Part shown: in pieces, positions 8,973-16,604 of the stretch
Layout of the letters: each line of letters opens with the position of its first letter
How positions within the stretch are numbered: position 1 is the first letter of the stretch
DNA from: an uncultured Prevotellaceae bacterium
GTDB lineage: Bacteria; Bacteroidota; Bacteroidia; Bacteroidales; Bacteroidaceae
NCBI GenBank assembly: GCA_902776685.1
Contig: CACYRB010000015.1
Coordinates: 1 to 56,844, forward strand
Length of the DNA stretch: 56,844 nt
Direction: 5' to 3'
Notes under the pieces: generated by a model
Told to the model about the DNA's origin: nothing
What the model saw: only the letters and a program-made list of their open reading frames with translations
Database searches by the model: none
Program-made: the position numbers and the translations under genes

Positions 8973-9060
8973 GTTATATACCCTATATAGCAGAGTTATA
9001 TACCCTATATAGCAGAGTTATATACCCTATATAGCATAGTTATATACCCTATATAACTTT
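8973..9060. repeat. Array of four 22-bp AT-rich palindromic units
   Basis: Four exact-length units (8973, 8995, 9017, 9039), each close to GTTATATACCCTATATAGCA plus 2 nt; the last ends in CTTT. It lies just upstream of the antiporter promoter. Same architecture as 54111-54198 and 56071-56158. Confidence 0.9.
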
Positions 9061-9161
9061 TCGAAAGATAAGGATTGGGTGTTATTGGCAGTGTAAACTG
9101 ATGGTGGGAATATGGGTTGCATGTGTGCCGACAAGTATGACAACACAAAAAATGGACCGAC

Positions 9162-9195
9162 TTTGCCGAGTTGTCACGAAAAAATTGTATCTTTG
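9162..9195 (+). promoter_or_regulatory. Promoter of the antiporter gene, probably leaderless
   Basis: TTTG at 9162-9165 and TATCTTTG at 9188-9195, 22 bp apart. The G of the -7 box is only 5 nt before ATG 9200, so transcription should begin at or next to the start codon. Confidence 0.7.
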
Positions 9196-9199
9196 CATC

Positions 9200-11332
9200 A
9201 TGTTTACGGCAGCCATTCTTCAGCTACCTATCAACAGCAATGCCACGCTGACGTTCTTCGTGGTGCTGCTGGTGATTCTGTTTGCTCCTATCGTGATGGG
9301 CAAGCTGCGCATTCCCCACATCATCGGCCTGGTGCTGGCCGGCGTGGTGCTGGGCGGCTTCGGACTGAACATCATCCAGCGCGACGACTCGTTCGAGCTG
9401 TTCGGACAGGTGGGGCTCTACTACATCATGTTCCTGGCCTCGCTGGAGATGGACCTCGAAGGTCTGCGCAAGAACGGCCGACGCATCACGCTGTTCGGCC
9501 TGCTAACGTTTGCCGTGCCGTTCGGCCTGACCTATGCGACGGGCATCTGGCTGCTGGGCTACTCGCCGATTGAGACGCTCATCCTGAGCTGTGTGATGGC
9601 TTCGAACACGCTGATAGCCTACCCCATCGTGTCGCGCTACGGTCTGGGGCGCAAGCCGAGCGTGGTGCTGAGCGTGGGCGGTACGATGATTGCGCTGTTT
9701 CTGGCACTGGTGACGATGGCGGCTGTCGTGGCGGTGCACCACGGGCAGGGCGGCTTCCTGTTCTGGACGTGGTTCTTCCTGAAGTTCGTGCTCTACTGCG
9801 TGGCGATGGTGATGATCATCCCGCGACTGACGCGCTGGTTCCTGCGGCGCTACTCGGATGCGGTGATGCAGTTCATCTTCATCCTGTCGATGCTCTTCAT
9901 GAGCGCTGCGGTAGGCGAGGCCGCCGGACTGGAAGGGGTGTTCGGAGCATTCCTGGCCGGTCTTATATTGAACAGGTATATCCCGAAGCTGTCGCCGCTG
10001 ATGAACCGACTGGAATTCATGGGCAACGCGCTGTTCATCCCCTATTTCCTCATCGGTGTGGGCATGCTCATCGATATGCACGTGCTGCTGCAGGGCGGCG
10101 GCATCGTATGGGTGGTGGTGGCCATCGTGGTCATCGGCACGCTGGGCAAGGCCGTGGCGGCCTATGCGGCTTGCCGGCTCTGCCGGTTGCCGTGGTCGTC
10201 GGGACACATGATGTTCGGTCTGACGTCGGCCCATGCTGCCGGTGCCATCGCCATCGTGATGGTGGGCCGGAGCCTGCTGACCGTCGGCGGGGCTCCGCTG
10301 GTGAGCGACGCCATGCTCAACGGCGTGGTGGCGATGATACTGTTCACCTGCATCATCTCGACGTTTGTCACCGAGAACGCTGCCCAGCAAATCACGCTGC
10401 GCGACAAGGAGGTGCCGCAGGAGGATGCTGCGACCGACGACGAGCGTATGCTCATCCCGATGAAGTATCCCGAGTATGCCGAGAAGCTGGTCGACCTGGC
10501 TATCCTCATGCGCAACGCCAAGCTGGGTCGCGGACTGGTGGGACTGAACGTGGTCTACGACGACCAGGACATGCGGCAGAACCAGGAACAGGGTCAGCAG
10601 CTGCTTGAGAAGATGACGCGCCACGCGGCGGCGGCCGACGTGAGGATGCAGACGCAGGTGCGCATTGCCGCCAACATTGCCAACGGCATCAAACATGCCT
10701 TCAAGGAGTTCCGCGCCTCGGAAATCATCATCGGCATGCACATGCACAAGGAGGTGTCGACCAAATTCTGGGGAGCGTTCCACCAGAGCCTCTTCAACGG
10801 ACTGAACCGCCAGATTATCATGGCACGGTTGAAGCAACCGCTCTCCACCATACGTCGTATACAGGTGGCGGTGCCGTCGCGTGCACAGTTTGAGCCGGGC
10901 TTCTATCGGTGGCTGGAGCGGTTGGCACGGTTGGCAGGAAACCTGGAGTGCCGCATCGTGTTCCACGGTCGCACCGACACGCTCATCCTGCTGCGCGAGT
11001 ATGTGCAGAACCGGCATCCGCAGGTGCGTGCCGAATATGCTTCGATGGAACACTGGAACGGTCTGCCCCACCTCGCCGGCACCATTGCCGAAGACCATCT
11101 GTTTGTGGTGGTGGCCGCACGAAAAGGAACGGTCTCGTATAAAAACGCGCTCGAACATCTGCCCGAAGAGATTCAGCACTACTTCTCGGGCAAGAACATC
11201 ATCATCCTCTTCCCCGACCAGCACGGCGACGCCATGGACGAGATGACCTTCGCCCAGCCTCAGCACACCGAGGACAAGAGTGCCTACGAAGACATCAACA
11301 GCTGGCTCAGGAAACACCTCGGCAGCAACTAA
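9200..11332 (+). CDS. CPA2-type cation:proton antiporter
   Basis: 710 residues from ATG 9200; the open frame extends to 9101, but that part precedes the promoter. The first ~400 residues form the Na_H_Exchanger domain with about 12 hydrophobic segments, including [20 protein letters not shown] and [17 protein letters not shown]. The last ~300 residues are cytosolic and resemble two universal-stress-like domains, for example [20 protein letters not shown]. This matches inner-membrane Na+/H+ or K+/H+ antiporters for pH and ion homeostasis. The ion cannot be told from sequence. It ends 47 bp before the LolD-like gene in the same direction. Confidence 0.88.
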   Translation: MFTAAILQLPINSNATLTFFVVLLVILFAPIVMGKLRIPHIIGLVLAGVVLGGFGLNIIQRDDSFELFGQVGLYYIMFLASLEMDLEGLRKNGRRITLFGLLTFAVPFGLTYATGIWLLGYSPIETLILSCVMASNTLIAYPIVSRYGLGRKPSVVLSVGGTMIALFLALVTMAAVVAVHHGQGGFLFWTWFFLKFVLYCVAMVMIIPRLTRWFLRRYSDAVMQFIFILSMLFMSAAVGEAAGLEGVFGAFLAGLILNRYIPKLSPLMNRLEFMGNALFIPYFLIGVGMLIDMHVLLQGGGIVWVVVAIVVIGTLGKAVAAYAACRLCRLPWSSGHMMFGLTSAHAAGAIAIVMVGRSLLTVGGAPLVSDAMLNGVVAMILFTCIISTFVTENAAQQITLRDKEVPQEDAATDDERMLIPMKYPEYAEKLVDLAILMRNAKLGRGLVGLNVVYDDQDMRQNQEQGQQLLEKMTRHAAAADVRMQTQVRIAANIANGIKHAFKEFRASEIIIGMHMHKEVSTKFWGAFHQSLFNGLNRQIIMARLKQPLSTIRRIQVAVPSRAQFEPGFYRWLERLARLAGNLECRIVFHGRTDTLILLREYVQNRHPQVRAEYASMEHWNGLPHLAGTIAEDHLFVVVAARKGTVSYKNALEHLPEEIQHYFSGKNIIILFPDQHGDAMDEMTFAQPQHTEDKSAYEDINSWLRKHLGSN

Positions 11333-11370
11333 CCGGAACCTCCGGAATCTCTGGAATCTCTGAAAAAAAC
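11333..11370 (+). repeat. 9-bp imperfect repeats in the antiporter-lolD gap
   Basis: Units CCGGAACCT, CCGGAATCT, CTGGAATCT, CTGAAAAAA start directly at the antiporter stop codon and end 9 bp before ATG 11380. Confidence 0.7.
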
Positions 11371-11379
11371 AAAGCAACA

Positions 11380-12033
11380 ATGATAGACATCAAAAACATT
11401 ACCAAGAGCTTCGGCTCGCTGCAAGTGCTCAAGGGCATCGACCTGCACATCGACAAAGGCGAGGTGGTGAGCATCGTGGGGCCCAGCGGCGCCGGCAAGA
11501 CCACCCTGCTCCAGATTATCGGCACCCTCGACAAGCCCGACACGGGCTCTGTATGTGTCGACGGCATCAACACCTCGAAGCTCTCGTCGAAGAAGATCTC
11601 CGACTTTCGCAACCAGCACATCGGGTTTGTGTTTCAGTTTCATCAGCTGCTGCCCGAGTTCACGGCTATCGAGAACATCATGATTCCGGCCTTCATCGCC
11701 GGCAAGAGCCGTAAAGAGGCCTGCGCCCGCGCTGAGGAGCTGCTGCAGTTTATGGGTCTCAGCAACCGCGCCACACACAAGCCAGCCGAGCTGTCGGGCG
11801 GCGAGAAGCAACGCGTAGCCGTGGCCCGTGCGCTGGTGAACAACCCGGCCGTGATTCTGGCCGACGAGCCCAGCGGATCGCTCGACTCGAAAAACAAGCA
11901 GGAGCTGCACCAGCTGTTCTTCGACCTGCGCGACAAGTTCGGACAAACCTTCGTCATCGTCACCCACGACGAGAGCCTTGCCCGCATCACCGACCGCACC
12001 ATCAAAATGAAAGACGGCCTGCTCGTCGTTTAA
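11380..12033 (+). CDS. lolD: LolD-type ABC transporter ATP-binding protein
   Basis: 217 residues, the usual size for LolD/MacB-family ATPases. Walker A is GPSGAGKT (residues 34-41), the signature is [15 protein letters not shown], Walker B is [12 protein letters not shown] and the H-loop is VTHD. LolD powers release of lipoproteins from the inner membrane to LolA together with LolC/E. No permease gene is next to it, so the partner must be encoded elsewhere. Assignment to Lol rather than another MacB-like exporter is inference from overall similarity. Confidence 0.82.
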   Translation: MIDIKNITKSFGSLQVLKGIDLHIDKGEVVSIVGPSGAGKTTLLQIIGTLDKPDTGSVCVDGINTSKLSSKKISDFRNQHIGFVFQFHQLLPEFTAIENIMIPAFIAGKSRKEACARAEELLQFMGLSNRATHKPAELSGGEKQRVAVARALVNNPAVILADEPSGSLDSKNKQELHQLFFDLRDKFGQTFVIVTHDESLARITDRTIKMKDGLLVV

Positions 12034-12040
12034 AATAATC

Positions 12041-12088
12041 CCAGGAAAACTAGAAATTCTAGAAAGGCTAGAAAATCTAGAAAAAAAC
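12041..12088 (+). repeat. 9-bp repeats (CTAGAAAnn type) before cvfB
   Basis: Units CCAGGAAAA, CTAGAAATT, CTAGAAAGG, CTAGAAAAT, CTAGAAAAA fill the gap up to 11 bp before ATG 12100. Same 9-bp period as the CCGGAA tracts, but AT-richer. Confidence 0.7.
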
Positions 12089-12099
12089 AAAAAGAAAAC

Positions 12100-12936
12100 A
12101 TGAAATTAGGAGACTTCAATAAACTGACTGTTGTTAAAAGAGTGGACTTCGGTGTCTACCTCGACGGCGGACGCGAAGGAGAGATTCTGCTTCCAGCCAA
12201 GTATGTTCCCGAGGGCACTCAGATTGGCGACGAGCTTGACGTGTTTCTCTACCTCGACCAGGAGGAACGGCTCATCGCCACCACCGAGACACCGCTCTGC
12301 CGCGTGGGCGACTTCGCCTTCCTCAAGGTGGCCTGGGTAAACCAGTATGGCACGTTCCTCAACTGGGGACTGCCAAAAGACCTGTTCTGCCCCTTCCGCG
12401 AGCAGAAGCAGCGCATGGTGGCCGGACGAAGCTACATCGTCTACGTGCATATCGACTCGGAGACCTACCGCATCGTGGCTACGGCAAAGGTAGAGCGATA
12501 CCTCAACCGCACCGAGCCGCAGTATAAACGCGGGCAGGAGGTTGACCTGCTGGTGTGGCAGAAGACCGACCTCGGCTTCAAGGTCATCGTCGACAACAAG
12601 TTCTCGGGACTCATCTACGACGACCACATCTTCAAAGACATCCATACGGGCGACCGCGTGAAAGGCTACATCGACCAGCTGCGCCCCGACGGAAAGCTCG
12701 ACGTGACCCTGCAACCCACCGGCCGCCGTCAGACGCTCACCTTCTCGGAGACACTGCTCGACTATCTGAAGGAGCACGACGGCTATTGTCCGCTCGGCGA
12801 CAAGAGCGATGCCGACGACATCAAGGAGATGTTCCAAGTGAGCAAAAAGACATTCAAACGCGCCACAAGCCACCTCTATGCGCAACGGCTCATCATGATC
12901 GACGACACCAGTATGCGACTGGTTGACAACGAATAA
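12100..12936 (+). CDS. cvfB: CvfB/YitL-like S1 RNA-binding protein
   Basis: 278 residues composed of consecutive S1-like OB folds (FGVYLDGGREGEILLPAKYV near residue 17; VAWVNQYGTFLNWGLPKDLF near 77; a third near residue 150) and a C-terminal winged-helix-like part (VSKKTFKRATSHLYAQRLI). This arrangement matches CvfB of Gram-positive bacteria and its Bacteroidetes homologues, which bind RNA and affect regulation after transcription. It follows lolD by 66 bp and may be co-transcribed with it. Confidence 0.85.
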   Translation: MKLGDFNKLTVVKRVDFGVYLDGGREGEILLPAKYVPEGTQIGDELDVFLYLDQEERLIATTETPLCRVGDFAFLKVAWVNQYGTFLNWGLPKDLFCPFREQKQRMVAGRSYIVYVHIDSETYRIVATAKVERYLNRTEPQYKRGQEVDLLVWQKTDLGFKVIVDNKFSGLIYDDHIFKDIHTGDRVKGYIDQLRPDGKLDVTLQPTGRRQTLTFSETLLDYLKEHDGYCPLGDKSDADDIKEMFQVSKKTFKRATSHLYAQRLIMIDDTSMRLVDNE

Positions 12937-12965
12937 GGTCACACCTTCCTATGAGGGTTGTGACC
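12937..12965 (+). terminator. Hairpin between cvfB and the TonB receptor gene
   Basis: GGTCACA (12937-12943) pairs with TGTGACC (12959-12965) directly after the cvfB stop. The following CTCTTTGACTTTATT is a poor T-tract, so it may attenuate rather than terminate. Confidence 0.5.
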
Positions 12966-13000
12966 CTCTTTGACTTTATTCACAAACTGTTTCATCTCGT

Positions 13001-14878
13001 ATGAAAAAATTACTCTTCGCAGCAGCCGTGGCTGTTGTATCTCAGCACGTGTACGCGCAGAACGACTCCGTCGCCAGGCAGATCGACGAAGTGGTCGTTA
13101 CAGGTACACGTTTCCAGACGGACATCCGTCATCTGCCTATGACCGTTTCTGTCGTCAACCGACAGAAACTAGTAGAAAACCAACGCACCAACATTCTCCC
13201 AACCCTTTCCGAGCAGGTACCCGGACTCTTCGTGAGCAGTAGAGGGATGATGGGCTACGGACTGAACAACGGAGCCGGTGCCATCAGCCTGCGCGGTATT
13301 GCCGCCGGATCGGGACAGCTATTGGTGCTCATCGACGGCCACCCACAGTATCAGGGCATCTACGGGCACCCCATCGGCGATGCCTATCAGACGATGATGG
13401 CCGAGCGTGTAGAGGTGCTGCGCGGTCCGGCCAGCGTGCTCTATGGCTCGAATGCCATGGGCGGCGTGGTGAACATCGTCACGCAAGGCATGCACACCGA
13501 CGGCGTGCGCACCAACCTTCATGTGGGTGCGGGCTCGTACGGAACCTTCCAGAGCGAGCTGAGCAACCAGGTGCGTAGCGGACGATTCTCCTCGACTGTG
13601 GCTGCAAACTACAGCCGTTCCGACAACCACCGGCCCAACTCTGCCTTCGAACAGTATGGCGGACACCTGAAGCTGGGCTACGACCTGTCGCAGAACTGGA
13701 ACGCCTATCTCGATGCCGACGTGACTCATTTCAACGCCTCAGTGCCGGGAACAGTTCAGTCGCCCATGCTCGAATGGAACCAGTGGGCCACACGCGGTGC
13801 CGTCACAGCTGCCATCGAGAACCACTACGGACGCACAAGCGGTGCGCTGAGCATCTACAACAACTTCGGTCGGCACAAGATTAACGACGGCTACGCTGCC
13901 AACGGCGGCAACCCGCGCGACCGGTACTTCCGTTCGCGCGACGCACTGGCCGGCGTTTCTCTCTACCAGAGCTTCAACCTCTTCGAAGGCAACCGCCTGA
14001 CGCTTGGCTTCGACTATCAGCATATCTACGGACGCGCTTTCTATACCTCACGCGCGACGGGCGAGGTCATCGACACGCCTAACAAGCAGAGCGGGCACTC
14101 GCACCGCAACGAGATTGCCGGATATGCCGACTTCCGTCAGGACATCACACCGTGGCTGACCATCGACGCCGGTCTGCGCGTGGACTATCACAACATCACG
14201 GGCACGGAGTGGGTGCCTCAGGGCGGCATCGTCGTGCGTCCGACCGACGACGGAGAGCTGAAGCTCATGGCGAGCAAGGGATTCCGCAATGCCACCATGC
14301 GCGAGATGTATCTCTATCCGCCATCGAACGAAAACCTCGAACCCGAGCGACTGATGAGCTATGAGCTCTCGTGGAAGCAGCGACTCTTCGACGGCGCGTT
14401 CACCTATGGCGTGAACCTCTTCTACATCAATGCCGACAACATGATTCAGAACAGGATGGTCGACGGCAAACCCCGCAACGTGAACACGGGAAGCACCGAG
14501 AACAGCGGTTTCGAACTGGAATGGGCCTGGCGCATCAACCGCCATTGGCAACTGAACAACAACCTCAGCATGCTACACATGACCAACCCCATTGTGGGAG
14601 CTCCCAAGCTGAAGACCTATCTCGGTGCCAACTACGCACAATGCAAGTGGAACATTGCAGCCGGACTGCAATACCTGTCGGGACTCTACACGCAGGTGGG
14701 CAGCAATGCCACGCTCGAGCATGTGCTGTTGCTGAACGCCACCGTTGGCTATCAGCTGCTGCGCCACGTGGGACTGTGGGTGAAGGGCGAGAATCTGCTG
14801 GCCCGCCAATACGAACTGGTGGCCGGCTATCCCATGCCCCGCGCCACAGTCATGGCAGGCGTGAATGTGACATTTTAG
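13001..14878 (+). CDS. TonB-dependent outer-membrane receptor
   Basis: 625 residues with a signal peptide ending VYAQN and a TonB box (IDEVVVTGTR, about residue 28). The plug domain (about 40-160) carries the typical VEVLRGPASVLYGSNAMGGVVNI, and a beta-barrel runs to the C-terminal MAGVNVTF with terminal Phe. There is no N-terminal carboxypeptidase-regulatory domain and no SusD partner, so it belongs to the siderophore/cobalamin/heme class rather than SusC. The substrate cannot be assigned and no riboswitch was found in the 64-bp upstream gap. Confidence 0.92.
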   Translation: MKKLLFAAAVAVVSQHVYAQNDSVARQIDEVVVTGTRFQTDIRHLPMTVSVVNRQKLVENQRTNILPTLSEQVPGLFVSSRGMMGYGLNNGAGAISLRGIAAGSGQLLVLIDGHPQYQGIYGHPIGDAYQTMMAERVEVLRGPASVLYGSNAMGGVVNIVTQGMHTDGVRTNLHVGAGSYGTFQSELSNQVRSGRFSSTVAANYSRSDNHRPNSAFEQYGGHLKLGYDLSQNWNAYLDADVTHFNASVPGTVQSPMLEWNQWATRGAVTAAIENHYGRTSGALSIYNNFGRHKINDGYAANGGNPRDRYFRSRDALAGVSLYQSFNLFEGNRLTLGFDYQHIYGRAFYTSRATGEVIDTPNKQSGHSHRNEIAGYADFRQDITPWLTIDAGLRVDYHNITGTEWVPQGGIVVRPTDDGELKLMASKGFRNATMREMYLYPPSNENLEPERLMSYELSWKQRLFDGAFTYGVNLFYINADNMIQNRMVDGKPRNVNTGSTENSGFELEWAWRINRHWQLNNNLSMLHMTNPIVGAPKLKTYLGANYAQCKWNIAAGLQYLSGLYTQVGSNATLEHVLLLNATVGYQLLRHVGLWVKGENLLARQYELVAGYPMPRATVMAGVNVTF

Positions 14879-14999
14879 GAGTTAATGGGAGTTAACGGGA
14901 GTTAGCGGAAGTTAGTTCTCGTAATAGGAAAAACTATTGTCCGTTAACTCCACAGGTCGAAGACCTGTTAACTTCAGATAACTCCCGATAACTCCTGAA
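14876..14999. repeat. Empty copy of the GTTAACTCC repeat pair
   Basis: Left half: four GGAGTTAAC-like units up to about 14915. Right half: CTATTGTCCGTTAACTCC, the hairpin CAGGTCGAAGACCTG, then GATAACTCC units. Only AATAGGAAAAACTATT lies at the junction. The same right half follows the four-helix-bundle gene at 39506-39570 and recurs at 40381-40445; a related form is at 49205-49275. Confidence 0.85.
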
Positions 15000-15027
15000 C
15001 AAGTGAAACTTACAAATTCTTAATAAT

Positions 15028-15480
15028 ATGATAAAGATTGGAGACAAGGCGCCCGAGACACTGGGGCGCGACGAGAATGGAAAGGAAATCCGCCTGAGCG
15101 ATTTCAAGGGAAAGAAACTGGTGCTCTACTTCTACCCGAAGGACATGACGAGCGGTTGTACGGCACAGGCTTGCAACCTGCGCGACAACTACAGTGAGCT
15201 GCGCCGACAGGGCTATGCCGTGGTGGGCGTGAGCGTGCAGGACGAGAAGAGCCACCAGAAGTTTATTGCCAAGAACGAGCTGCCCTTCCCCCTCATTGCC
15301 GACACCGATCACACGCTCAACGAGGCTTTCGGCACATGGGGCGAGAAGTCGATGTATGGCAGAAAATACTTCGGCACCTTCCGCACCACGTTCATCATCA
15401 ACGAAGAGGGTATCGTGGAGCGCATCATCGGACCGAAAGAGATTAAGACCAAGGACCACACGGCCCAGATTCTCGGATAA
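15028..15480 (+). CDS. bcp: Thioredoxin-dependent thiol peroxidase (Bcp)
   Basis: 150 residues of the peroxiredoxin Bcp/PrxQ class. The peroxidatic Cys is in DMTSGCTAQAC, with a second Cys five residues on, which is the resolving position of atypical 2-Cys enzymes. Conserved YFYPKD and TFIINEEG motifs are present. It reduces hydroperoxides in the cytoplasm using thioredoxin. It lies 14 bp upstream of the MazG-like gene, likely as an operon ending at the terminator at 15806. Confidence 0.95.
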   Translation: MIKIGDKAPETLGRDENGKEIRLSDFKGKKLVLYFYPKDMTSGCTAQACNLRDNYSELRRQGYAVVGVSVQDEKSHQKFIAKNELPFPLIADTDHTLNEAFGTWGEKSMYGRKYFGTFRTTFIINEEGIVERIIGPKEIKTKDHTAQILG

Positions 15481-15494
15481 CCGACAAGCACATC

Positions 15495-15821
15495 ATGGAT
15501 TTCAACGACTATCAACGTGAGGCACGGAAGACTGCCATCTATCCGACCGACATGAAAGTGATCTACCCTGCCATCGGACTGTCCGGCGAAACGGGCGAGG
15601 TGGCCGAGAAGGTGAAGAAGTGCATCCGCGACAATGGGGGCGTGTTCGACGAAGAACGACGTGCTGCCGTGGCCAAGGAACTGGGCGACGTGCTCTGGTA
15701 TCTCTCGGCCATAGCCAGCGACCTCGGTTACACGCTCGACGACATTGCGCGTATGAACATAGAAAAGCTGCGCTCGCGGGCATCGCGGGCACAGCTTCAC
15801 GGTGAGGGCGACAACAGATAG
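15495..15821 (+). CDS. MazG-like nucleotide pyrophosphohydrolase
   Basis: 108 residues with the all-alpha NTP pyrophosphatase pattern: GLSGETGEVAEKVKK (the EExxE-like metal site) and KELGDVLWYLSAIASDLG (the ExxD site). Short single-domain MazG-like enzymes hydrolyse non-canonical or excess (d)NTPs to monophosphates. The terminator stem overlaps its last codons. Confidence 0.9.
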   Translation: MDFNDYQREARKTAIYPTDMKVIYPAIGLSGETGEVAEKVKKCIRDNGGVFDEERRAAVAKELGDVLWYLSAIASDLGYTLDDIARMNIEKLRSRASRAQLHGEGDNR

Positions 15822-15837
15822 TCGCCCTTATTTTTTT
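15806..15837 (+). terminator. Rho-independent terminator of bcp-mazG
   Basis: GGGCGAC (15806-15812) pairs with GTCGCCC (15821-15827), followed by TTATTTTTTT. The stem includes the mazG stop codon. Confidence 0.9.
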
Positions 15838-15850
15838 CTTACAGTCTGCT

Positions 15851-16444
15851 TTATTTCTTTTCCTTGCAGCAGTCGGCCTTGGTACCCTGCTGGCAATCTT
15901 TCTTAGCCTTGTCACAGTCCTTCTTGGCCTTGTCACAATCCTTCTTGGCCTTGTCGCAACCCTTCATCTGCTTGTCGCAACAATCTTTCTTGGCCTTGTC
16001 ACAACCCTTCATCTGCTTGTCACAACCCGCCATCTGCTTGTCACAACCGGATTTCTTCATGCAGCAAGTCTTGGTCGTTTCGCAGCAGTCCTTGACCTTT
16101 TTGTTGTTACAGCAGTCGGCCGACATTTTCTTGCAGTCGGGCTTGCAGCATTTCTTCGAACCCTTATCGGCTTTCTGAGCCTTGTAGCCCATGCCCTTGA
16201 GGGCCTTGACGATTTTTCCGTTGCCAGTCTTCTGGCTGTCATATTTCACGGCCACGGTCTGCGACTTCAGACAGGTCTTCACCTCGGCGACACCAGCCAC
16301 AGCCTTCAAACCGTTCTGTACCTTCTTCTCACAATTTTCGCAACGCATCTGCGGCGTTACGTTTAATACTAAAGTCTTGTAATTCTGGGCAAAGCTCATG
16401 ACAGAAACGAGCATCATTGCCATCAAAAACATGATTTTCTTCAT
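15851..16444 (-). CDS. Exported heavy-metal-associated protein with Cys-repeat tail
   Basis: 197 residues: signal peptide (1-19, ending SFAQ), a heavy-metal-associated domain (about 22-90) with the metal-binding MRCENC pair, then a ~105-residue tail containing 20 cysteines and many lysines. The tail has CC pairs spaced 6-10 residues, then repeats of KGCDKAKKDC type. The tail is unlike ordinary HMA chaperones and looks metallothionein-like. Its DNA is a visible tandem repeat, so length may vary between strains. Likely role is periplasmic or surface binding of Cu/Zn or similar ions; the metal is not known. Confidence 0.85.
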   Translation of the reverse strand: MKKIMFLMAMMLVSVMSFAQNYKTLVLNVTPQMRCENCEKKVQNGLKAVAGVAEVKTCLKSQTVAVKYDSQKTGNGKIVKALKGMGYKAQKADKGSKKCCKPDCKKMSADCCNNKKVKDCCETTKTCCMKKSGCDKQMAGCDKQMKGCDKAKKDCCDKQMKGCDKAKKDCDKAKKDCDKAKKDCQQGTKADCCKEKK

Positions 16445-16500
16445 TGTTCAATAGTTTATGGTTTTAATTGTTCTATAGTTTTATGGTTTTAATTTCCGTA

Positions 16501-16508
16501 CAAAAATA
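16501..16508 (-). promoter_or_regulatory. -7 box (TATTTTTG) of the HMA gene
   Basis: TATTTTTG on the minus strand, 56 bp upstream of ATG 16444. No clear -33 element. Confidence 0.45.
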
Positions 16509-16604
16509 CTAAGAAAATGCCACTCACTACATCACAACCATAAAAATTTATCGTTTTTTATGAATTTTGCTACCTCAACCCTCCCCGACACCCAAGCAAT
16601 TGTA

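Noticed and set aside
9503-11380. 625-codon open frame on the minus strand opposite the antiporter
   Set aside because: Shadow of a GC-rich coding region: His/Arg/Gln-rich composition, no domain, while the plus strand encodes a clear antiporter.
12937-13000. Riboswitch controlling the TonB receptor
   Set aside because: The gap is only 64 bp and holds one simple hairpin; too short for a cobalamin or similar riboswitch.
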